Origin: Bacteroidota bacterium
GTDB taxonomy: Bacteria > Bacteroidota > Bacteroidia > B-17B0 > Aurantibacillaceae
DNA: 64,000 nt
Direction of reading: 5' to 3'
NCBI GenBank assembly: GCA_016708845.1
Contig: JADJFB010000015.1
Location: 79,919 to 143,918 of the forward strand
This document shows, piece by piece, positions 29,214-38,294 of this stretch (the first letter of the stretch is position 1; each line of letters opens with the position of its first letter). A program made the position numbers and the translations under genes. Below the pieces are notes generated by a model. It was not told the DNA's origin. It worked only from the letters and a program-made list of their open reading frames with translations, and did no database searches.

Positions 29214-32200
29214 TTAAAAAGCTCTGTTAATACCAACCATCCAACGGAATTGGAAATAATCTTTTTCTGCAAATGGTAAACGGTTTACAAAAAATGGCAT
29301 ATCAAAACGAATAGTTAATGGTTTTAAACCATAAAGCGGCCCCCATTTTTGTATACTTACTGCTACACCAACACCTGCATCAGCAATTAAACCAGACATA
29401 ACTGTTGCTTTGGTAGGCGCATTTGTATTAATGGTTCCAGCGTCTCCAAATAAATAAGGATTAATTTTAATGGTATTATTTAATTTTTTGATATTCATAA
29501 AACTAAATAACTCTCCGAATTCTATTTCTGCACTAGCAGATGCTCCAGTTGTTCCTTTGTAATTATAAACGATAAAGCCATTTGCATCTGTTGATGCTAA
29601 AACATAACCAGAATAACCTCTTAAATTTAATCCCCCTCCAGAAGTAAAGTGATTGGTCATGGCACCATATTTCCCCCACTCGGGTGTCACAAAACCATTT
29701 GAACGGGTATATTTATTATCCATTAAATCTTCAGGATTTGAACCAGACGCAAATAACATCGATTCATCTGCCATGAGTGTTCCAAAACCTAATTGTGCAA
29801 ATACACGAGTATTGATATTAATTTTCCCTAAGTCATTTTTATTGATGGCTGTGTATTGTAAATTAGAGTAATCATAATCTCTAGTAAAGGCGCTGGCTCT
29901 TGCGTTTAAATTCATAGTTCCCGTTCCACGATTATAACTGTAGTTATGATCAATACCTACATTTAGGTAACTATTCATTTTTTGAATTTGCCATTCATTT
30001 TGATTAATCAAATACACTAAATCGTTTGGTAAATCACGCACCATTGCTTTGTATTGAATGTAAATTCGATTTCTATCATTATTGCTTTTCTTTTCAAAAC
30101 CAATTAACCCACTTTCTAAACCATCTAATGATTTTAAAGTCATGTAGATGTTTGATTTTTTAATAAACTTAGCAGTAGATGTTTTATAGTTTAATAAAAA
30201 CGAAAAGGTATTGTAATTATTTTTATTTGTTGTACTATCTAAATACGCTTGTCCAAAGCCTGTGCTAAACCATGCGGTTACATCAAACACATGCTTAGTA
30301 TTCATGTAACCACCGTTTAAGTGAGCACCTACTTTTATACCATCATAACCATTATACCATAAACTTGGGCGGGCTTTCATTTCATAATGCTTCCAATCTA
30401 AAGGATTGTAAATTTTTGAATCAAAAGTCAAATTAACTTTATGATGCTTTACGTTATTCATCATATCCACATCCGCTAAACGACGAGAAGGATCGATGAT
30501 GACATTTTTTATTTTACTGTTTAATTGAACTTTAGCTACATACGTTGGTTTCACTTTTCCCCAACCAATCCAACGAGGTAATACATTTGTTTTTACTGGT
30601 TTCTCAAACCAGGTGTTTGGAATATGATACAAGTAAGCCGAATCATTTTTATCGATTACAGCAAAATCAATAGGCATTTGCATATCGCCTTTACGTTTAA
30701 ATTTAATCAAATATTCGCCTTTGTTTTTTCCACGTTTGATGCGACCAATTTTGTAATCAATTTTTTTAGTAGTTTCTAACCATTGATCAAAAAACCAATT
30801 TAAATCAACGCCACTGTATTGAATGACAGAGTTTCTAAAATCTTCTGGATAAGGATGAGCAAATTTCCATTGATTGAAATAATGTTGCATACACTTATCA
30901 AATAGCGAACGACCTAACACATACTCCATGTTTTTTAGCATAGCAGCTGTTTTAGTGTAAACTGCACCGTAACCACCACCATGACGAATGCCTCCATTGT
31001 AATCATCACTATGCGTATTCAAAGTAACTTCTTCGCCACGAACAGTAACAGCATTCATGTAGCCATTATAAATTTGGTCATCTAAAATTCTGTTTTGTTC
31101 AGTAAATCTTCTAACGTATTTGCTTTTTGGTTTTTGTTCAATTTTATTTGGTCCGTCAATAAACTGATAGGTATCAGCAGTATAAAACTGCGTGAACCCT
31201 TCATCCAAAAATGCACGGTATGTTTCGTTACTACCAACCATTCCAAAAAACCAATTATGTGTCATTTCGTGTACTAACAAATCGCGGTAGTTAGGATCGT
31301 AGCCACCATCTAAAGTTAGCATCGGATATTCAACACCATCTTGCGCATCAGCACAAATCATTTTTGGGTAGTGGTATGGACCAATATTATAAGAGTTTAC
31401 GTCTAACACTTTTGCAATATATTGCGGACAAGTTTGCCAACCAGCTGCATGAGGTTCTTGAACTAATGCCACACACTTAATACCTTGCCACATTATTTCT
31501 CCAATACGGTAAGTTGGGTCGGCCGTTAATGCAAAATCGTGAACGTTAAGTGCAGAAAACTTCCAAGTTTTGTTTGTGCCATCGCGTTTAATAATTGTGC
31601 TTGGTGGTGAGTTCCATGGCTTTTTTGCAAAGTTCGAAATGTCTAAGCGTTGACGTAAAGAATCTGGTAACACTTCTTTTTCGTTTTGTAAAACACCTGT
31701 AGCATCTAATACGTAATTGTTTGGCAATGTAAATTCTACATAAAAGGAACCGAAGTCGCCATAAAATTCATGATCCATGTGTTGATCTGTATCCCAGCCT
31801 TGTTTGCGGTCGTAAACCGAAATACGAGGATACCAATGTGTGACATCAAAATGTTTATTATCAAAGGCACCATACATTTTCATACGATTACGAATTACTT
31901 CTTTGGCGTAATAGGTTTTAAAGTCTAAATCAAAAGTAATGGATTCGCCTGGTTTTAAAGGGCGTTCCAAATACACTTTCATTACTGTATTATCTAATTC
32001 TGTTTTTAATTCGGTATTACCATTTTTTATACTTACTACTTCCGTTCCTTTACCGTCTTTACGATACTTGTTAAACTTTAAATGGTAATTGTTATTCTTG
32101 TATAAATCAGCTAGATAAGAGTCTTTTGTTTGAGCATTATTATATAAATGAAAATACACAAAGTATAAATCTTTAGGAGAGTTATTCCAATAAGTCAACT

Positions 32201-32408
32201 CTTCGTGCCCAGTAATGATATCCGTTGTATCATTCAACGTTGCTTTAATGGTGTAATGCACATCTTGCTGCCAGTAGTCGGCAAAAGGTTTACGGTTTTT
32301 CCAATACAAAGGATTGGTTGTAGAACGGTAGTCGATATATTCGTTTTGAGACGTGATTTCTGAAACAGAAATGAAAGCCAAAAATAGGAGTAGAAATGAT
32401 TTCTTCAT
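29214..32408 (-). CDS. M1 family metallopeptidase with long C-terminal barrel-like region
   Basis: From the ATG at 32408 the protein has ~1064 residues with signal peptide 'MKKSFLLLFLAFISVSEITSQ'. An aminopeptidase N-type domain carries the zinc motif HEMTHN...x18...E ('HEMTHNWFFGMVGSNE' then 'FLDEGFTQF'). The remaining ~400 residues have alternating hydrophobic strands ('WYNGYDGIKVGAHLNGGYM', 'LTIRFDMPFFVNR') resembling an outer-membrane beta-barrel, an arrangement seen in Bacteroidota M1 proteins. Likely an envelope aminopeptidase releasing N-terminal residues from peptides. Upstream in-frame codons to 32480 would only add a non-signal leader. Confidence 0.9.
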   Translation of the reverse strand: MKKSFLLLFLAFISVSEITSQNEYIDYRSTTNPLYWKNRKPFADYWQQDVHYTIKATLNDTTDIITGHEELTYWNNSPKDLYFVYFHLYNNAQTKDSYLADLYKNNNYHLKFNKYRKDGKGTEVVSIKNGNTELKTELDNTVMKVYLERPLKPGESITFDLDFKTYYAKEVIRNRMKMYGAFDNKHFDVTHWYPRISVYDRKQGWDTDQHMDHEFYGDFGSFYVEFTLPNNYVLDATGVLQNEKEVLPDSLRQRLDISNFAKKPWNSPPSTIIKRDGTNKTWKFSALNVHDFALTADPTYRIGEIMWQGIKCVALVQEPHAAGWQTCPQYIAKVLDVNSYNIGPYHYPKMICADAQDGVEYPMLTLDGGYDPNYRDLLVHEMTHNWFFGMVGSNETYRAFLDEGFTQFYTADTYQFIDGPNKIEQKPKSKYVRRFTEQNRILDDQIYNGYMNAVTVRGEEVTLNTHSDDYNGGIRHGGGYGAVYTKTAAMLKNMEYVLGRSLFDKCMQHYFNQWKFAHPYPEDFRNSVIQYSGVDLNWFFDQWLETTKKIDYKIGRIKRGKNKGEYLIKFKRKGDMQMPIDFAVIDKNDSAYLYHIPNTWFEKPVKTNVLPRWIGWGKVKPTYVAKVQLNSKIKNVIIDPSRRLADVDMMNNVKHHKVNLTFDSKIYNPLDWKHYEMKARPSLWYNGYDGIKVGAHLNGGYMNTKHVFDVTAWFSTGFGQAYLDSTTNKNNYNTFSFLLNYKTSTAKFIKKSNIYMTLKSLDGLESGLIGFEKKSNNDRNRIYIQYKAMVRDLPNDLVYLINQNEWQIQKMNSYLNVGIDHNYSYNRGTGTMNLNARASAFTRDYDYSNLQYTAINKNDLGKININTRVFAQLGFGTLMADESMLFASGSNPEDLMDNKYTRSNGFVTPEWGKYGAMTNHFTSGGGLNLRGYSGYVLASTDANGFIVYNYKGTTGASASAEIEFGELFSFMNIKKLNNTIKINPYLFGDAGTINTNAPTKATVMSGLIADAGVGVAVSIQKWGPLYGLKPLTIRFDMPFFVNRLPFAEKDYFQFRWMVGINRAF

Positions 32409-32472
32409 AGTGATTAAATAACCCTTAAAGATAGGGATTTTATAGAAGAAAAAAAGGGGGAAATGCGGGGAC

Positions 32473-33441
32473 TTAATCAATGATTCTAATCACCACATTT
32501 CCTGTTTTTTCTCCAGTTTCTACATAGGTTGTAGCCTCTACAATTTGAGATAGGGGGTAAGTTCTGTCGATAACAGCTTTGTACTTTCCAGATTCAATCA
32601 TGTCTTTTAAAAACTCAATGTCTTTTTTACTATCAGTAGGGATAGGAAATTTTACTTTTCGTTTTCTGAAAATAGGAGTAAAGAGTGCCAAAAAAATATT
32701 TTGAGAGTAAGGGCCTAATTCGCTTGAAAAATATACACCGCCATTTGTTAGGAGATGTTTACACTTAAAAAAGGTGCTTTTACCTACAGCATCTAACACC
32801 ACGTTAAATTGTTGGTTTATTTTTGTGAAATCGTCTTTTGTATAATCAATAACATCATTGGCACCCAACGTTTTTATCAATTCTATATTTTTTGTATTGC
32901 AAACTGCTGTGATATGTTTGGCTCCATAATATTTTGCTAATTGCAATGCTGCGGAACCAATAGAACCAGTAGCGCCATTTATTAAAATTTTAGGAGAAGT
33001 TTTAAAATCGATACATTTTACGTAATTATTGGCAAATATAAAGCCCTCACAAACAGCTGCAGCTTCCATAAATGTCATATTATTTGGTTTGTGTGCAATT
33101 GATTTGTGTTCGGGTATACAAAGGTACTCCGCATGAGTTCCAAAAGCCATCGTATTTATTCCAAAAACTTGGTCGCCAACTTTAAATGTTTTTACGTTAT
33201 TACCAATGGCTTCAATTTCTCCAGCAAACTCAGTTCCTAGTATTTGTATTTTTGGTCTTAACAAACCATTAAACAATCTATTAATAAAATGGTCTGGTTT
33301 TCTAAAAGCAATATCAGTGCGGTTAACCGTAGTAGCATGAATTTTCACTAATACTTCATTGTTCTTTGGAGTTGGTTTAGTTACTTCTTTAATTTGAAGC
33401 ACGTTTGGCGCACCGTATTGAGTGTAAATTGATGCTTTCAT
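32473..33441 (-). CDS. NAD(P)-dependent MDR-family reductase (quinone oxidoreductase-like)
   Basis: 322 residues with the medium-chain dehydrogenase fold: a GroES-like N-terminus ('VLVKIHATTVNRTDIAFRKP', 'LGTEFAGEIEAIGNNVKTFKVGDQVFG') and a nucleotide-binding domain with 'ILINGATGSIGSAALQLAK'. The structural and catalytic zinc cysteines of classic alcohol dehydrogenases are absent, as in quinone or enoyl reductases. Substrate unknown. It is the last gene before the corrupted stretch. Confidence 0.9.
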   Translation of the reverse strand: MKASIYTQYGAPNVLQIKEVTKPTPKNNEVLVKIHATTVNRTDIAFRKPDHFINRLFNGLLRPKIQILGTEFAGEIEAIGNNVKTFKVGDQVFGINTMAFGTHAEYLCIPEHKSIAHKPNNMTFMEAAAVCEGFIFANNYVKCIDFKTSPKILINGATGSIGSAALQLAKYYGAKHITAVCNTKNIELIKTLGANDVIDYTKDDFTKINQQFNVVLDAVGKSTFFKCKHLLTNGGVYFSSELGPYSQNIFLALFTPIFRKRKVKFPIPTDSKKDIEFLKDMIESGKYKAVIDRTYPLSQIVEATTYVETGEKTGNVVIRIID

Positions 33442-33564
33442 TCAAGTAAATATAAGAAAATTAAAGTCAAGCCTTCAATTAAAGAATGGTAGAAAAAGCT
33501 TGTCTAGTTTTTTTACTCCCTAACAAATTTTAAATTTTGAGAATATACACCAGATTGGATATTT

Positions 33565-34320
33565 AAAAAAATGTCTTTTTTTGGGTTTTTTTATTTAAAA
33601 AAAAAAAAATAAAAACTAAATTTTTTTTTTTTTTCCCCCTTTTTTTTCCCCCCCCCCCCACAGAGAATATTTAAAAAAAAAATTGCCTTTCAAAAACAAG
33701 AAAAGGGAGGGAATTATTAAACAAGCCCCGCGGGGGGGGGGGTGGAGGAAAAGGAAGGGAGGAATGTGGTAAACCTACAGGGGGGGGGGGGGGGGGAGAT
33801 TTTGAGAAAAATATTCTAAAAAAAAGTAGAGGGGGGAGCCGCCATAGTAGGGACTAAATAAAATTAATTCGGACTAAAAAAGAGTTGGGGACGCCGGCAG
33901 GTTTTATTAAAAAGGCGTTCCCCGGGCAGGGGGGGTAATAAAAATAGGGGTCTAAAATTTTTTGGAGCACCACAGTGTTAGACATACGGCATCGGCGGGG
34001 GGCAGGCAAAGAAAGGAAGAGATAAGTGCGGGGGAAACGTAAGTCGGGAAAGTGGGGGGGGGAGGGGGGGGTAGAAAATTTAAAGGGGGAGAAGCTGCCA
34101 TAGAGGGGAAAGTATGAGTGGGAAAATGGAGCGACAAGCAAATGTAGTGCCGCCCCGCTTAGGGACGAGACGGGTGGGGGGAGGAGTGGAAGTGAAGGTT
34201 TTAGAAGGACAGGGAGGAGATGGAAATTGGGGAACCGGAGAATCCATCCAGCGGACCCAAAAGAAAAAAATGAACCAAAGCCCGGGGGGAAAATTCGTTG
34301 GAAAACCTTAGGTGTTAAGG
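33565..34320. other. Low-quality/artefactual sequence block, no credible gene
   Basis: About 750 bases with long homopolymers (T, C, A and especially G runs up to ~16) and a sharp jump in G content compared with both sides. Open frames here encode Pro/Ser/Phe-rich or Gly/Arg-rich strings with no family resemblance. The texture is that of an untrimmed read end or bad consensus. The flanks (to ~33560 and from ~34320) look normal. The true sequence and length of the gap between the MDR gene and mqnA are therefore unknown. Confidence 0.8.
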
Positions 34321-34439
34321 TTTTGCTTTTTCTCATAATAAATGCGTTTACTCAAAGATAGCTTTTAAAAGAATATAAATTACCATTAATGAGTGCAATA
34401 GTGCTTTTATTGATTGAAAATTCCGTCAATGATAGCTTA

Positions 34440-35174
34440 TTATTTCATCAACTCTAAAAACTTATCCAATGCTTTTCTTTTATCAGCATCTAAATTATAT
34501 GAAATTTTATTTTTTAGATAATCTAATGCCTTATCTCCTAAAGCATGGTTTGGTTTTTCTATCACCGCTTCTTCAATATGATCAACACCAAAGGCTAACG
34601 TTTTATTGAATTCATTAATAAAACTTTCTTCTAATGGCACATTACTTACCCAGCAAGCAAACACAAAAGGTAAACCTGTAAATTTTTGCCATTCTTCAGC
34701 AAGATCGTATTGATAAGGATAGGAAGTCAAACCAAAAGTTCTGTCGCCAATAATAACCGCTCCAGTTGTTCCAGAAATCTGTTTTTCAAATCCCTCAGTA
34801 GCATTGATGAACTGAATGTTCTTTTTCCAAAAATGTTTATTTAAAACCTGAACTAAGTTTACTGATGTTTTAGATTGGTAATCTAATAATACATGAGTTA
34901 ATTCCTCTAATGGTTTTTCGGAAAATAATTTCACGCTATCTACTTTTCCAACAGCTCCAATACAATAGTCGGTGATGATTTGGTAGCTTTCTAATTCAGG
35001 CAAAATAGCCACTGGCACTAAGCCAATTTCTACTTGTTTGTTTTTTAATTTTTGAGCACACACACTTGGGATATCTGATTCTAAATTTATCTGAGATAAA
35101 AAATCAGAATGATGAATGCCATATAAAAACGGCGTGGTGTTATAATAGTTAACGATGGATACAGTGTGTTTCAT
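34440..35174 (-). CDS. mqnA: Chorismate dehydratase, futalosine menaquinone pathway
   Basis: 244 residues of the MqnA/MqnD periplasmic-binding-like fold. It begins 'HTVSIVNYYNTTPFLYGI', contains 'IGLVPVAILPEL' and 'TDYCIGAVGKVDSVKLFS', and ends in two helices. MqnA removes water from chorismate to give 3-[(1-carboxyvinyl)oxy]benzoate, the first futalosine-pathway step to menaquinone. No other mqn genes are in the window. The EI24 gene lies 3 nt upstream on the same strand. Confidence 0.88.
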   Translation of the reverse strand: MKHTVSIVNYYNTTPFLYGIHHSDFLSQINLESDIPSVCAQKLKNKQVEIGLVPVAILPELESYQIITDYCIGAVGKVDSVKLFSEKPLEELTHVLLDYQSKTSVNLVQVLNKHFWKKNIQFINATEGFEKQISGTTGAVIIGDRTFGLTSYPYQYDLAEEWQKFTGLPFVFACWVSNVPLEESFINEFNKTLAFGVDHIEEAVIEKPNHALGDKALDYLKNKISYNLDADKRKALDKFLELMK

Positions 35175-35177
35175 GTT

Positions 35178-35978
35178 TTATATAACAGTTTCTTTTTGTT
35201 TTAGTTCTAAAAAACTAATAGTTGCTCCAACCACTGCTAAAGCGGGACCAAACATTAAACCAATAAAAAACGGTAACCACATAAATACGGTGTAAACTAA
35301 ACCAATGCCACAAGCTAAGCCAATGTTTTTGCGAGTAAATTTTACGCTTTCTGAAATAGTCATTTTATGTCTTTCAAAATTATAGTCCAACATTGTAAAA
35401 CCTATAAAGTACCAAGAAATAATCATTAATAAAGGGCCAGTAACAATAACTAATGGCGGAAAAAGTAGGGTAATTATAAATCCAATGATAATGAAAAAAT
35501 ATTCTAAGAGCATGTTTCTTAAACTAATCACAATACCTCTTCCAATGTCTTTTATTAATTGCGGAAAAGTGAAAGGATAATTTTTGCCATTTGTTTTTTC
35601 TTCAACCGATTCGGATAGAAGAGCAAATAGAGGGGAGAAGGCTATTAAAACTAAGTATTTAGTAAAGGTGCTGGATAAAAACCAAAAGATAATTTTAAAT
35701 ACCCAGGTCATAATGAAACTAAAATAACCTGTTAGAAAAGGTTTAGCAAAAGAAAAAATAGTACCAGAATCAGGTATTTCTTCAAAATTTAATTGTTGGT
35801 TTAGGTAGTTAGCTAATTTCGAAGCTATTTCGGCAAATACCCAAATACTGCCTATCCACATTAATAACCATAAACCCACCGAATAGAATAAATAAGGCCA
35901 TAAACCTTTTTCAAAAAGTAAACTAAACCCTTTGAAACAATTGCCGATAGCTTTAAAAAATCCTGTAAAGAAGTTCAT
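35178..35978 (-). CDS. EI24 domain (CysZ-like) membrane protein
   Basis: 266 residues with about six membrane segments and the EI24/CysZ pattern: 'GFFKAIGNCFKGFSLLFEKGLWPYLFYSVGLW' at the start, long paired hydrophobic stretches, and 'TRKNIGLACGIGLVYTVFMWLPF'. CysZ in E. coli imports sulfate. In Bacteroidota this family is rarely linked to sulfate, so the function is open. Ends 3 nt before mqnA. Confidence 0.82.
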   Translation of the reverse strand: MNFFTGFFKAIGNCFKGFSLLFEKGLWPYLFYSVGLWLLMWIGSIWVFAEIASKLANYLNQQLNFEEIPDSGTIFSFAKPFLTGYFSFIMTWVFKIIFWFLSSTFTKYLVLIAFSPLFALLSESVEEKTNGKNYPFTFPQLIKDIGRGIVISLRNMLLEYFFIIIGFIITLLFPPLVIVTGPLLMIISWYFIGFTMLDYNFERHKMTISESVKFTRKNIGLACGIGLVYTVFMWLPFFIGLMFGPALAVVGATISFLELKQKETVI

Positions 35979-36128
35979 AGATTATTGTGCATTTGCATAC
36001 AAATTTAGAAGATTTAACAACAATCGAAAAGCTTACCTTAAAAAGAATAGGTTTTACCTCATTAATGAGTAATGAAATACTATCACGAAACCTGAACCGT
36101 TTCTAAGTATAATCAAAAAATAAATAAT

Positions 36129-36281
36129 ATGAAAAATTTGAAAATCATTATGGCAATTGCAGTATGTATTGCAGCCATCAGTTTGTCGTCGTGCGGAAAA
36201 AAAGGTTGTCACCGTCCAATGGATATTAAACCTAAGCCACATCGCCATCCTCATCCTACAGATAGCACGGCTGCTGAATAA
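36129..36281 (+). CDS. Small His-rich lipoprotein
   Basis: A 50-residue reading frame too short for most gene calls. It starts 'MKNLKIIMAIAVCIAAI' and has a clean lipobox 'SLSSC' (acylated Cys22), then 'GKKGCHR' and a C-terminal 'KPKPHRHPHP' segment. The mature peptide of 29 residues is rich in His, Lys and Pro with one further Cys, which could bind metal. It has its own A-rich leader and is followed 10 nt later by a strong terminator, which supports a real transcript. Function unknown. Confidence 0.72.
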   Translation: MKNLKIIMAIAVCIAAISLSSCGKKGCHRPMDIKPKPHRHPHPTDSTAAE

Positions 36282-36291
36282 ATTTAAATCA

Positions 36292-36327
36292 AAAAGCCCG
36301 ATAGTTTTATCGGGCTTTTGTTTTTTG
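36292..36327. terminator. Bidirectional terminator
   Basis: AAAAGCCCGATA / TATCGGGCTTTT, 12-bp perfect stem with GTTT loop and T run. It separates the small lipoprotein from the convergent PLP-enzyme gene. Confidence 0.92.
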
Positions 36328-36341
36328 TAACTATTTATTTG

Positions 36342-37499
36342 TTAAGCCAAAGCTTGTTTCAAATCTTCAATTAAATCTTCAACATCTTCCACGCCAACAC
36401 TTAAGCGTAATAAGTTGTCAACTACCCCAGCTTTATCACGTTCTGCTTTTGGAATCGAAGCGTGTGTCATGGTAACAGGATGATTGATTAATGATTCTAC
36501 GCCACCTAAAGATTCTGCTAATGAGAACACTTTAAAGGATGAAGCAATTTTAAAAGTATCTTCTAATGAAGAGCCTTTTAATACGATTGAAATCATACCA
36601 CCAAAATCACGCATTTGTTTTTTTGCAATCTCGTGGTTAGGATGATCTGTAAAACCAGGCCAGTAAATTTTTTCGATACGAGGATGTGTTTTTAAAAACT
36701 CCGCAATCTTACGTCCGTTAAAGCAATGGCGTTCCATTCGTAAATGCAACGTTTTAATACCACGCATGACTAAAAAACAATCCATAGGGCCAGGGTTTGC
36801 ACCGCAGCTATTTAAGATGAAATAAATTTGCTCGTGTAATTTGTCATCATTCGTTACTAATGCTCCCATAACAACATCGCTATGTCCGCCTAAGTATTTG
36901 GTAACTGAGTGCATTACAATATCAGCACCTAAGGCTAATGGATTTTGTAAATACGGAGAAGCAAATGTATTATCAACCGCTAAAATCAACTTATTAGCTT
37001 TAGCAATTTTTGCGCAAGCTTCAATGTCAATAATTTGCATGGTTGGATTGGTAGGAGTTTCCGCCCAAATTAATTTTGTGTTTGCATTAATATATTTAGT
37101 GATATTATTTGCATCTGTTAAATTAATGAAGTGGAATTTAATACCATAGTTTTCATAAATTTTAGTAAACATACGGTATGAACCACCATACAAATCATCG
37201 CCAGTAATTACTTCATCGCCCGGACGTAACATACGCATCACAGCATCTGTAGCGCCCATACCAGAACTAAAGCAAACACAATGTTTACCACCCTCTAAAG
37301 CAGCAATGTTTTTTTGCAAGGCTTCGCGAGTTGGGTTTTTACCACGCGCGTATCCATATCCTTTGTTAGTTCCTGGAGATTCCTGAACATAAGTAGATGT
37401 TTGAAAAATAGGTGTCATAATTGCACCGGTAGATGGATCTGGATCAGCTCCAGCATGTATCGCTTTTGTACCGAATTTGTGTTTTGAGAAATCTGCCAT
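36342..37499 (-). CDS. Cystathionine gamma-synthase/lyase-type PLP enzyme
   Basis: 385 residues of the Cys/Met-metabolism PLP family. It shows 'GYGYARGKNPTREALQ' (substrate/PLP-binding region), 'CFSSGMGATDAVM', 'DLYGGSYRMF', 'VDNTFASPYLQNPL' and the PLP lysine K201 in 'SVTKYLGGHSD'. The C-terminal 'SLGGVESLINHPVTMTHASIP' is typical. It interconverts homocysteine/cysteine through cystathionine, either forming it from O-acetyl/succinyl-homoserine or cleaving it. Sequence alone does not separate synthase from lyase. Monocistronic. Confidence 0.92.
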   Translation of the reverse strand: MADFSKHKFGTKAIHAGADPDPSTGAIMTPIFQTSTYVQESPGTNKGYGYARGKNPTREALQKNIAALEGGKHCVCFSSGMGATDAVMRMLRPGDEVITGDDLYGGSYRMFTKIYENYGIKFHFINLTDANNITKYINANTKLIWAETPTNPTMQIIDIEACAKIAKANKLILAVDNTFASPYLQNPLALGADIVMHSVTKYLGGHSDVVMGALVTNDDKLHEQIYFILNSCGANPGPMDCFLVMRGIKTLHLRMERHCFNGRKIAEFLKTHPRIEKIYWPGFTDHPNHEIAKKQMRDFGGMISIVLKGSSLEDTFKIASSFKVFSLAESLGGVESLINHPVTMTHASIPKAERDKAGVVDNLLRLSVGVEDVEDLIEDLKQALA

Positions 37500-37580
37500 A
37501 AGAACTTAATTTTGGACGAATTTATAATAATTTACGATTGTTTTAGAGATATTTTATTAGTACTTTTAACTATCATAAAT

Positions 37581-38294
37581 ATGAAAAATCTATTACTTTT
37601 TGGGCTATTAGTTTTTGTGGCTTTTGCTTGCAAAAAAAAGACAGAAGATCCACCCGATGTTGGATATGCTTATGCACCCGAAAACATTGGAAAGTATATC
37701 GTTTATGATGTTGATTCAACTATTTATGATGATTTTTTTAATGATACCATTTATTATAAATACCGAATTAAAGAAAAATTAGAGGAAGTTTTTACAGATA
37801 ATCAAGGAAGGAAGGCAATTAAATTGGTACGCTATATCAAGAAGTATAATGATTCCGTTAGTTATGATAATATAGCATGGACAGTAAAAGATGTTTGGAA
37901 TTATACACGAACAGCAACTACCCTTGAAGTAGTGGAAGAAGATATTCGCTTCACTAAACTTATTTTTCCAGTAAAGGAAGATGCCACTTGGAATGGAAAT
38001 GCGAATAATACGCTTGGTGAATGGGAATATGAATATACGTATTCAGATAGAGCAGAAACTATAAATGGAACTGCTTTTGATAATGTATTGATGGTAACAC
38101 AGAAGGATGATAAAAATAAAAATGCCATTCATCGAGAGTATTATGTTGAAAAATATGCAAAAGACGTAGGCTTAGTTTATCGAGAAATAAAAGATTTAAG
38201 AGCTAGTGTTGTGATATCTGGTATTCCTGTTGAACAAAGAATCACTAGCGGTGTTATATACAAACTAACTTATATTACTCACGGATATGAATAA
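37581..38294 (+). CDS. Lipoprotein of unknown function
   Basis: About 237 residues from the ATG at 37581, which gives a lipoprotein signal 'MKNLLLFGLLVFVAFAC' with Cys17 acylated. An upstream frame to 37512 is discarded because it would bury the signal. The mature part has repeated aromatic/acidic strands ('YYKYRIKEKLEEVFTD', 'EWEYEYTYSDRAETIN') suggesting a beta-rich, lipocalin-like fold. It overlaps the following subtilase by 8 nt, so the two are translationally coupled and may act together at the outer membrane. Confidence 0.8.
   Translation: MKNLLLFGLLVFVAFACKKKTEDPPDVGYAYAPENIGKYIVYDVDSTIYDDFFNDTIYYKYRIKEKLEEVFTDNQGRKAIKLVRYIKKYNDSVSYDNIAWTVKDVWNYTRTATTLEVVEEDIRFTKLIFPVKEDATWNGNANNTLGEWEYEYTYSDRAETINGTAFDNVLMVTQKDDKNKNAIHREYYVEKYAKDVGLVYREIKDLRASVVISGIPVEQRITSGVIYKLTYITHGYE

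Noticed and set aside
33720..33800. G-quadruplex-forming region
   Set aside because: Runs of 10-16 G would fold as quadruplexes on paper, but they sit in a stretch whose base calls are not credible.
33854..34336. Open frames in the G-rich block (both strands)
   Set aside because: Proline/serine or glycine/arginine strings produced by homopolymers, with no signal, motif or start context. The surrounding sequence looks artefactual.
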